From: Saccharum officinarum
Taxonomy: Eukaryota; Streptophyta; Magnoliopsida; Poales; Poaceae
Assembly: GCA_020631735.1 (NCBI GenBank)
Contig: CM036159.1
Span: 99,211,670-99,275,669, forward strand
Reading direction: 5' to 3'
DNA length: 64,000 nt
Below the pieces are notes generated by a model. That model did no database searches. It was given only the letters and a program-made list of their open reading frames with translations, and was not told the DNA's origin. The position numbers and the translations under genes were made by a program. This document shows, piece by piece, positions 55,164 to 64,000 of this stretch (positions within the stretch are counted from its first letter, which is position 1; every line of letters begins with the position of its first letter).

Positions 55164-55395
55164 TCATCTTAAAATTTAGACACCTGGAATATAGAAGAAG
55201 TGTAATAAATATCATTAAATTAATTGTTGAATATATTTGTCACCAATCCTACCGTGAACCCAGGTGACAAGCAAGAGCCCAAAGGTAGGAGGCCCAGGAA
55301 GGCTGTGTGTTTATAAAAAATTATACAAAAGTTGATATAATTTTTCTATAAACTTAATTAAATTTGAAATTTTTTATTATAGAGAATGATATTTT

Positions 55396-55541
55396 CTCAC
55401 TCAATTCTAAATTATAAGAAGTTTTGACTATCTAGATGCATTGATTTTACTATAGATCTAGACATAGATGTACATCTAAATGCATAGTAAAATCTATATA
55501 TCTTGAAATGCCAAAGTGTCTTATAATTTGAATGGAGTGGG
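55396..55541. mobile_element. Stowaway-like MITE
   Basis: Ends CTCACTCAATTCTAAATTATAAG and CTTATAATTTGAATGGAGTGGG are inverted repeats of the type found in Mariner-derived Stowaway elements; TA follows on the right, the left TA is mutated. Confidence 0.65.
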
Positions 55542-55543
55542 TA

Positions 55544-56115
55544 TATTTTTGGGACAGAGTACACCTAAATCGTTGCTGTACGTTCGCCTACAGCGTTCAG
55601 GATATGTTCCATTATAGTTGATCGATTCTGTAACTGTGTGTCCGATTGGTTTGTGACCTCGCTGATGGGCTGTTGGTAACATTACCTTCATTCAACAGGA
55701 AAATAGTCTTTGGACAGCAGGCCCCGGATATTTTTGTGTCATCGGGGAATCCTTGTGGTCCGACCAAATGAAGATGCTCACAACAGTAATTTGATTGTCT
55801 GTCCCACATCTTTCAGTGTCCATCCTGAAGATGCTGCATTATGTTGACCATTCAGATTTCTAGCCCTTTTGATCCAAAAGGGAAAAAAGATCCGCAACGG
55901 AGAGAGAGATGGCACGCTTGTCTATATGGGCTTACTCCTACATCATTGACTAACAATATATGGTCTATACGAAGGTCATTCAGGAACATGGTAGTACATC
56001 AGTGGTTCCATTGTGTACTACTGATCAATTTGTGGCCATAATTTTAGATCACGCTGGTGTCATTAATATCTTGAATACTGTAGTTCGATCTCTTTTGACA
56101 GTGCGTGGCTGAATG
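55544..56115. other. Intergenic stretch
   Basis: Mixed composition; short frames only, nothing recognised. Confidence 0.4.
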
Positions 56116-56118
56116 TTA

Positions 56119-56346
56119 GGGCCTATATGGTTGCAATGTGTTAAAGTTTAACTCACATTCCATTAATGTTCCTTCAAATGCATGTAGTACTAAATGTAGA
56201 CTAATTGCATGCATTTCGATACAGATTATGAGTAATTTACGAGACGAATCTATTAAGCCTAATTAGTCCAAGATTGAAAACTTTTTATCAAATAAGACGA
56301 AAGTGCTACAGTATTGGTTAAACTTTAACTCCTCAAACCAAACACC
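56119..56346. mobile_element. Tourist-like MITE, same family as 31999-32229
   Basis: Reverse complement aligns over the whole length with the MITE in MADS intron 1. It is flanked by TTA (56116-56118) on the left and TAA (56347-56349) on the right, so the duplication has one mismatch. Confidence 0.75.
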
Positions 56347-56936
56347 TAAGGGCAGTCCCAACGGTAATAAATGTCAGTTTCTATTCTCATTAAATGTGAC
56401 GCCACGTAGGAAAAAAAATGGTGACGTGGCACATCAGTTAATGAGGAAGTTAATGAGGAAAGAGAAGCAACAGTCAAGAAATCATTTCTTCGTCGAGAAA
56501 TGGCGTCGACCCTCGCACCGAGGCACGAGGAAACGCCGAAATCGCCATAGCGGAGAAACCACTCGTTTCTATGACATTAACTTCCCGCCGGCAGCTGCGC
56601 GCGCTTGCTCGCCCGGGCCGCTGCGCCCGCCCGCCCGCCGGCGGCCGTGCGAGCTCGCTCGTCGGCCCCGCTGCGCTCGCCTCACCGCCTTCCAGCACGC
56701 CCGCCTCACCCGCGCCACGAGCTCGTCGTCCGCAGCGCGTCGGCCGCCGCACGACCTCGACCCGCCGCTGCGCGCTCGACTGCGCTCGCGAGCTCGCCAC
56801 GCGCTCCGGCCGCCGCGCGCCCCCTCGCGCCGCCCCCTGAAGCCCGCTCGCGAGCGGCCTGGTGCCCTCCGCGCGCTGCCGCCGAGGGCACGCGCGCTCC
56901 GCCGCGGGAGCCCACGGGCGCCGCCGCGAAGGTTGT
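56347..56936 (+). mobile_element. Possible Pack-MULE with captured GC-rich fragment, cut by gypsy insertion
   Basis: An end-like GGGCAGTCCCAACGG at 56350 starts about 230 bp of AT-richer sequence with partial self-complementarity (CATTTCTTCGTCGAGAAATGG), followed without border by a very GC-rich coding-like stretch (56583-56936). The frame gives Ala/Arg/Pro-rich sequence in all readings, so no product is named. The other end would be beyond the gypsy element, outside the window. Confidence 0.35.
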
Positions 56937-57385
56937 TGTAACAGAACCGACCAATTATACGAGATTAAGTAAGAAAATCATCCACCGAGCAGACGATTTA
57001 GCAAACTTAAGCCCGTATGACCCGGTAGTCCGTGAAATCATGACGGATTTCAAACCAACTTACATGCCAGCCAAGATCGTAATAAGTTTAGCGGTCACCA
57101 TCACAAGTTACATAAAAATTCGCATCACAAATACATCGGAGTTTAAACATAGTTATTACAAACCAGTTTCAAATAAAAGTAGCGGAAGCATTTAGTTCAA
57201 ATCACACACTCACACAGAGTTCAAAATACAGTGCCAGCTCAGGATCATCTTCCAACAAAAGCATCAGACGAGATGTAGCGAATGACCAATGCTCATGGTC
57301 CTAAGTTTCTCCCATCGCAGGATAAAGACAGTTGATACAGTAGCCGTAATACATCTGCCCATCTGCAACAAGTAGAAACAAAGCC

Positions 57386-57407
57386 CTGAGTACGAGAAGG
57401 TACTCAG
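57386..57407 (-). other. Conserved stem-loop in gypsy LTR, second copy
   Basis: CTGAGTAC and GTACTCAG around a 6-base loop, between GTAAGT and TTGTTGCAG on the minus strand, as at 7466-7487. Confidence 0.6.
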
Positions 57408-58379
57408 CTAGACTTACCCGATAGAACCAAAAATAAAAGACACCAAGGATCATGACAGGCTTTCTGGTGGGGTAGCTGACTCATTTGCAAAAAGGCATTT
57501 TTAGCATTTAAAGAATCTTTCCAAAAGCCTTGCATCAAGTTAAATCTTTATTAACCTGTCAACTACATTTGCACCTGTACTAGAGTAACATGTAATTAAA
57601 CAGGTAATGATAACCAATGATCATTAACAACTCGCATTATGTCATATTTCATATAACTGTCCAAGTGTTCCATCAATATTACTACGATGAAGTAGTTCAA
57701 GTCAAGTGCTAACTATCCAGTGAACAATGGCGATTCGAATCGATTATTAACCAGCTGGTAATTTATTCCTCACACAAACCTCACTCACCCACTAAAGTGA
57801 GGTGTTGGTCACCGAGTCAACCATTCAGGTAAAGTCGCGAGCTTGCTAGGAACCACATGTACCTAGGGGCCGCCCGACTGCTCTTTGGCCTTATCATCGC
57901 GCCCCCGTATCCTGCCACTACTGCTCCGGTACAGTGTGTTGCGGGCAATCCACTCGGCCCGAATAATCTCCCAGCTTCGCGGTCGAAAGGTACATTATTT
58001 TGCCAGCTAAATATAAGGCATGCGTTCAACATGACTCGAGGCCCAACAACGGTCGGTCCTTAATCGACACATACGGAAAACACTACAGTCCGAAACCCTG
58101 TAAGTCTCCGTCCGGTCTCAACTTCACATTAACACTTAGTTATTCTATGATGACATACTTTTCCAAGCAGATCTAGGTAACCACCTATAGCTCGCAGGTG
58201 ACAGCAAATCACCCGACTTCTACCGGTCTAAGCAAGCTAAGCAATTACTTGACTGCGAATAACAAGGTGACAAGGACAGGGTAGAACGGAGTAAACAAGG
58301 TAGAATGCAGCAACGATTGCAAACAACTCCTAAACATAATGCATCATTTTAAGTAAGCATTAATAAAATATTTGTAAAC

Positions 58380-58548
58380 CGGGGGAGAAAAATGCTTCGG
58401 GGCTTGCCTCTCTCGAAAGAGCTCGGACGGTGGTCTGGGCACTCTGGAAGATCCTCACCGACCTCCTTGTCGGGTTCGGGCACTTCCTGCTCCTCGGGCT
58501 GCTCTTCCGGCTCCTCGAGAACTGCTACCGGCGTTACCTCCTGCGATC
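58380..58548 (-). other. Exon-like segment in gypsy LTR, second copy
   Basis: Between CATACAG|GATCGCA and CCCCCG|GTTTAC on the minus strand the frame gives an acidic peptide ending ECPDHRPSSFERGKPRSI, matching the plus-strand LTR copy. Confidence 0.45.
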
Positions 58549-60801
58549 CTGTATGATGCAACCGTATAAGTACTTATGCCTAGGTGCATTGCAGAAATGA
58601 CATGTAATGGTCATGATGAATGAAATATAGATAAATAGGTTTACTTTATTTCATAAAGTAGGAGTATATTTCTTCTACAAGGTAGTCAACATCATCCAAG
58701 AACATATACTACAAGCACATGTCATCTACTGCATTCTCTTCTACTACTACTATGCTAAGTCAACACATCTTATTAAATGCTTCAAAGATACACCAAAGCA
58801 AATCCTATTAACTAGTCATGCATTAACAAGGTTAATTAAACCCTAATTGCAACTAGGTTTGAATAGCAACACCTATTTTGGTAGCACAGAAAAATCTGAG
58901 AAAATTACAGTAGCTTTCTATCATCTAATCTAGCATACCACAAATTTTTCATTGCATTTGGATTACTAGAACTGCCTACACAAAAATAACAATCTAGGAC
59001 CTAAAAATGAGCATAAAAATACTTTATACTATGAAAAGTATCAAATAACAGATTTAACATTTTTCCTACATTCTACACAATAAACAATCACCATAGAAAA
59101 ATTATTACATGCATGTTTTATTCATATTTTTCTCTCTAGCAAAAATAACAATTATTAGCAATATCAAACACTTGTACTACACCTCAAGATTTTTCTACAG
59201 AACATGCATGGCACATATTTTTCCTAGAAAGTACATCACAAAAGAAAATTATTGCAAGTGGAACCATATTTTTCTGAGCTTTCTATGATTTATTACATAT
59301 TTAACAAGAAAACAGCAGTTTCAGTGATTAAATAAAAACTCTACAGAAAAATATTTCAAGCTTGACATGCAATATTTTTTACAAGTAGATCTGATGATAA
59401 GGAACCTAACAAAATTTATTTCAACAGATTTGGAGTAAATTTGAGTAGTCAAACATTTTTCCAAACCATTGCTATTTTCAAATAATAAAAGAAAAACAAA
59501 AAACATTTTTTCTTATCGCTAACGGGCCGGCCCAGTGAATCAATTCGGCCGGACGAGGCTTTCGGCCCGAGCGCGTGCGCGGGGAAAGCAGGCGCGCCGA
59601 CCCGGCTTGGGCTTCGGCCCAAGGCCTCTTGGCCTGGCGAACAGCGAGGGGGGAGCGGGGCGTGACCACGGCCGGGACCGCGGCGGTGCGGTGGCCGCCG
59701 ACGGCCAGCGGCCGTTTTCGGTTGCGAGCGGGTGAGGTGTGGCGAGCAAAAGGACCGCGAGGAAAAGGCGAACACAATGGAGCTAATAGAAGGAAATGAG
59801 GAGTTGCGAGAGCGCAGGTGGTCGGAGCGCGAGCTCGGCGGCTCCGTTCACGGCGGTGCGCGGAAACCGAGCAATTTCGCCCCACCTGCTCGAACAAGGA
59901 GCCATTGATGCTTGTTCGGAGGAGAGGAGAAGGTGGCGGAGCACGTGGCAAGACGAATCGGAAGGAGATGCGGCCGTTGAGCGGGAACGGCGGCTTGGAG
60001 GTGGGAGGTGCCGGTGATGGCGTGCGGTGGCGGAGCGATGGCTGTGCGAGGGAGAGGAGGAGCGCGTGGGCGAGGAGGTGAGCAGTGAGCAAAGCAGATG
60101 AAGGTGGAGCAGTGAGCGGCCAGGTGTGGGGTGAAGACCAGTCGAAGACGCCGCGCGGCGAGCTCGCCGGCGCATGGCCGCCACGCGGCGTGCGCGGCCT
60201 GCCGCGGCCGGTCGCGCTGGCGCGGCGAGCGCGCGCGAGCGGGGAAGACGTGGGCGAGCGGGGCTGGGCTGGCTTCGACTCGCGGGCCGAAAGTGGGGCG
60301 GCGGCCCGTTAGGGTAAGAAATTCCTTTTTTCTTTTCTAAATACATTTCCAGATTTTAAAATCTGATTCAAATTTAAATTTTGAAGATGAAAAAGGCATT
60401 TTCACAAGTTGCCCCCAAAACAAAAGTTGTTCAAAATTTAATTCTCTACAACTTTCATTTAGGACACTTTTAAAAATTCTAAATAGATTTTTAATTAGTG
60501 ATTTAAAGTCAAATTTTAAATGCAAACTCATTTTTTCTGAAATATTTTTAATAGCAAAATTTGGGGAGATTTTGAATACAAAACTTGCTCTAAAAATTAT
60601 GTTAATTATTTCTAAGTTATTTAGAGTTATAGCTCAACAAATTTTTACCACTCTTACCTAGGATTTTTACTAATTCAGAGTTCAAACATGTTTATTACAA
60701 TTTAAATAAATTCCAACTTAAATTGCATGTGATGATGAACATGTATGAAATGCAAATGCTCATGATTTAGGATGTGAATGCATGCTTAACACCCAGAGGT
60801 G

Positions 60802-62941
60802 TTACAACCCTCCCCCCTTATAAGAATCTCATCCCGAGATTTTGGGTTACGAACCATTTGTTATAAAAATCCTTATAAGCTTTTTTTAGATATTTACCCG
60901 TTTCTCAAGTTGCATCTCCTTCATCATGATGACTCCACTGTATCTTATATGTTTTCACCACACTGTTTCGAGTAACCCTTTCTTTAGAGTCCAACACTCG
61001 AACCGGTTGCTCATGATATACCAAATCTGACTTGAGCTTTATGCCTCGAGGTTCAATTCTTTCTTCTGAAACACGCAAACACTTCTTGAGATGCGATACA
61101 TGAAAAACTGGGAATATAGCACTCATTGTCTCAGGTAACTCTAACTTATAAGCGACTGGACCTTTTCTTTCCAAGATCTTATATGGTCCCACAAATCTGG
61201 CTGCAAGCTTTCTACGTACTCCAAACCGTTTCTTCTTCATTGGCGTGACTTTTAGATAAACATAGTCACCAACCTCAAACACAAGCGGTCTCCTTCTTCT
61301 ATCCGCATAGCTTTTCTGACGTGATTAAGCGGCTTTCATATTTTGCTGAATGATATGAACTTTCTTCTCGGCTTCTTCTACGAAGTCTATACCATAATAT
61401 CTTCTTTCTCCTGGCTTGATCCAGTTAAGTGGTGTTCGACACTTTCTGCCATACAAAGCTTCGAATGGTGTCATCTTGATACTTTCTTGATAACTATTAT
61501 TGTAAGCGAACTCTGCTAATGGTAACCTTAACTCCCATGAACCTCTGGAAGATAATACACAGGCTCTTAACATATCCTCCAGAATAGCATTAACTCTTTC
61601 GGTCTGACCATCTGTTTGAGGATGATAGGCAGTGCTACGAATCAAACTAGTTCCCAAACCTTTATGCAAGTGCTCCCAAAAGTGAGCAGTGAATTGTGAC
61701 CCTCTGTCAGACACTATATTCTTCGGTATGCCATGCAATCTCATAATCTCAGCAATATACTTCTCGACATATTGAGGTGGTCTATAATCTGTCTTGATAG
61801 GTAAAAAGTGAGCTATCTTTGTAAGACGATCCACAATTACCCAAATCAAATCATGTCCTTTCTGAGTAGTGGGCAAACCTGTGATGAAATCCATGCTTAT
61901 ATCATCCCACTTCCAACTAGGTATAGACAAAGGTTGCAACAATCCGGTAGATCTCATATGAATAGCCTTTACCCTACAACATGTGTCACATCTGGCTACA
62001 TATGCTGCAATCTCTTTCTTCATCTTGGTCCACCAAAAATGAGGTCTTAGTTCTTGGTACATTTTTCTACTTTCGGGATGGATAGATAACTTCGAAAGGT
62101 GAGCCTCATCCATAAGTTTATTCTTAAGCTCTCGATCCTTGGGAACAACAAGACGGTCATCAAACCATAACACGTCATGTTCATCCACTCTAAAGTGCTT
62201 GGATGGTTCTCCTTTAATCTTTTCTTTGATATAGAATATCCCTTTGTCGGTTTTCTGGCCTTCTATTATCTTACTTTTCAAAGAACAACTAATCTGAATA
62301 CTATGTAACATGGCAGGATGCATTAGATCAAAACCATCTTCGAGCAAAGGTTGCGCATTCAGGCAATGTGACTTTCCACTCAAAGCATCTGCCACTACAT
62401 TGGCCTTTCCAGGATGATATTGCACATTCAAGTTGTAATCTTTGATCAATTCTAACCATCTTCGCTGTCTCATGTTCAATTCAGGTTAGGTGAAGATGTA
62501 CTTGAGACTCTTGTGATCGGTGAAAATATTGCACATATTACCAAGTAAGTAATGTCTCCAAATTTTTAATGCATGCACTATGGCAGTAAGTTCAAGATCA
62601 TGTGTCGGATAGTTGATCTAATGCTTTCTCAACTGACGGGAGGCATAAGCAATGACTCTTCCTTCTTACATAAGAACACAACCTAATCCTATTTTTGATG
62701 CGTCGCAAAACACATCAAAAGGTTTCTTAATATCCGGTTGCGCTAGAACTGGAGCAGTAGTCAACAGTTTCCGCAAGGTGTGGAAAGCTGTCTCACACTC
62801 CTCTATCCACACAAACTTATGATCTTTCTGTAGCAGACTTGTCATTGGCTTGGCAATCTTCGAGAAATCTGGTATAAAACAACGATAGTAACCAGCTAAA
62901 CCCAAGAAACTTCTGACTTCCGAAACTATGATTGGTGTCTT
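60802..62941 (-). pseudogene. Gypsy RNase H, integrase and chromodomain-like tail, minus strand
   Basis: From right to left: end of reverse transcriptase/RNase H ([34 protein letters not shown]), a 384-codon open stretch (62479-61325) with HPGKANVVADALS, the integrase zinc region (ARCDTCCRVK), DFITGLPTTQKGHD, VSDRGSQFTAHFW and GQTERVN, then the GPY/F module and chromodomain-like end (61282-60905). It has fewer stops than the plus-strand copy (for example near 62480-62490, 62640-62665 and 61323), which makes it the better reference for the family within this window. Confidence 0.88.
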
Positions 62942-64000
62942 TGAAAGGTCTTGATGGCTAGAGGGGAGGTGAATAGCCTATTAAAATTTTCTACAACGAC
63001 AAGCTAAACAAGTTTATCAATATAACAAATAGCGAGATACGAGTTTTGCTTAGCCTAAGGGGTGTTTGCAAGCCACCTATCCAATCCACAATTCTAGTAT
63101 TTGCACTCAACCGCACAAGTCAAACCGAGAAGGTAAGTACAACTACAACTAGCAAGCTACACAAAAGAACTATTCTAGCAAAGCTAACTAGCTAGCAAAG
63201 ATAACTAAGAAATTAATACAAGAGAGATAGGAGGGTATCACCGAGGGGCGAAGTATTGAGCCAACCAATTAATATGATTAAGAGATGAATACCAAGATAA
63301 CCGAACACCGGGATCAATCAATCACAATATGAAAGTGATGACACGAAGATTTATCCCGAGGTTCACGTGCTTGCCGGCACGCTAGTCCCCGTTGTGTCCC
63401 TCTTCACCACGTGGTTCGGTGGCTAATCGGTCACACACCGAGCCTCTCAAAAGGCGCCACAAGAACCTACCAAATGGCAAGAGGTTGCAATAACACGAGC
63501 AATATACTAATGTTGCCTTTGGCGCTTCGCCGAGGTAGGCACAAACCCCTCACAATCACCGGAGGTGGCCAAGATACAATCACCAACTCTTGCCAACGCC
63601 TCCAAGCTGCTACAAGCTGTCTAGGTGGCGGCAACCACCAAGAGAAACAAGAATCCCGCAGCAAATCAACCACCAAGTGCCAACTAGATGCTATCTCACA
63701 ATGCAAATGCACTTGGATCACTCAATCTCACTTCGAATATGCGAAGAAGCAAGAGAGATGAGTGGGAGGGGAGTTGCTTGGCTCAAAGTGCTCACAAGTA
63801 TGTCAAATGTTCGAGAAATATCCGAGAGGGTGAGCCTTGAGCCGGCCAACGAGTATTTATAGACGTACCCCTTCGAATATAGCCGTTAGAAACTTAAACA
63901 GCCGAAATCGGGCTGACCGAACGCGCTGGTCCAACTGACCGGACGCGCCGGTCGCCCAACGGCTAACTCGTGAAGTACTGACCGGACGCGCTGGTCCAAA
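62942..64000 (-). repeat. Third copia LTR (SIRE/Maximus-like), minus strand, runs out of the window
   Basis: Read on the minus strand it ends CACCTCCCCTCTAGCC...GACCTTTCA at 62942, like the LTRs at 4314-6785 and 22151-24147. It contains the same TATA box and, to its right, the start of the GACCGGACGCG palindrome array (63905-64000). It interrupts the gypsy pol; GTCTT (62937-62941) is the candidate target site. Confidence 0.82.
63854..63861 (-). promoter_or_regulatory. TATA box of the third copia LTR
   Basis: TATAAATA on the minus strand, about 50 bp from the palindrome array, as in the other two copia LTRs. Confidence 0.65.

Larger units (their letters stand above)
56937..60806 (-). repeat. 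Complete 3' LTR of the minus-strand gypsy element
   Basis: On the minus strand it begins TGTAACACC at 60806 and ends CTGTTACA at 56937; 3870 bp. Order of parts equals the plus-strand copy: AT-rich start, GC-rich island (59520-60312), AT-rich middle, exon-like segment, splice-flanked stem-loop, end. Confidence 0.9.
56937..62941 (-). mobile_element. Ty3-gypsy chromovirus (Tekay-like), minus strand, 5' part outside window
   Basis: Same family as 6786-17629. From right to left it has RNase H, integrase and chromodomain-like tail, the purine tract AAGGGGGGAGGG, and a complete 3' LTR of 3870 bp. The left flank adjoining the LTR is GTTGT (56932-56936). A copia LTR cuts it at 62942 within the pol region just before RNase H. 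Confidence 0.88.

Noticed and set aside
56303..56941. 212-codon plus-strand ORF as a gene
   Set aside because: It begins inside a Tourist-like MITE, crosses the MITE border and runs to a gypsy insertion; the protein is low-complexity.
59478..60346. ORFs of 187-204 codons in the minus-strand gypsy LTR
   Set aside because: Same GC-rich LTR island; overlapping frames on both strands and no conserved protein.

Overview
The window is nuclear DNA of a grass, most likely a panicoid/Andropogoneae species. The evidence is two grass-type host genes with plant exon-intron structure (a SOC1-like MADS-box gene and a phospholipase D beta gene), Tourist, Stowaway, hAT and Helitron-type small elements, and large nested copia and gypsy retrotransposons. 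About half of the window is LTR retrotransposon. Two runs of exactly 100 N (17630-17729 and 45263-45362) are assembly gaps of unknown true size, and the sequence does not connect across either of them.

Layout. 1-6785: 3' part of a copia (SIRE/Maximus-like) element that carries gag but has lost pol, inserted into a gypsy LTR. 6786-17629: a gypsy chromovirus (Tekay-like) on the plus strand with LTRs of nearly 4 kb, an extra ORF upstream of gag, and a gag-pol broken by stops. 17730-24147: a decayed copia element with pol and a 3' LTR. 24587-27543: a very young, small LTR element with 276-bp LTRs and perfect 5-bp target duplications; it carries no pol but has a 523-codon ORF that ends in a receptor-kinase-like C-lobe. 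28452-28996: a Tourist-like MITE upstream of the MADS gene. 29571-42529: the SOC1-like MADS-box gene, seven coding exons, 10.8-kb first intron loaded with MITEs and a LINE fragment. 43158-45262: a Helitron and a broken BED-finger hAT transposase. 45664-52118: phospholipase D beta on the minus strand, first eight exons only, with a small LTR element and a LINE fragment in its introns. 52440-56936: TE debris (repeat-rich element, MITEs, second Helitron, a possible Pack-MULE). 56937-62941: a second copy of the Tekay-like gypsy family on the minus strand, complete 3' LTR and 3' part of pol, cut by a third copia LTR (62942-64000).

The most unusual signal is the ORF at 8728-9702 inside the gypsy element. 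Its first 20 residues closely copy the histone H3 tail, keeping the residues equivalent to K4, K9 and S10; they are followed by a coiled coil and a strongly acidic C-terminus. The same element encodes a chromodomain-like integrase tail, so a chromatin-directed role is an attractive inference. Other leads are the kinase-carrying young LTR element, two features conserved inside the gypsy LTRs (an exon-like reading frame and a splice-site-flanked stem-loop), and a one-directional excess of homopolymer deletions on the right side of the second gap, which suggests that the frameshifts in the phospholipase gene are consensus errors rather than real mutations.

The two host genes are convergent (tail to tail), but because the 45.3-kb gap lies between them their physical linkage is not certain. 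No tRNA, rRNA or CRISPR feature was seen.
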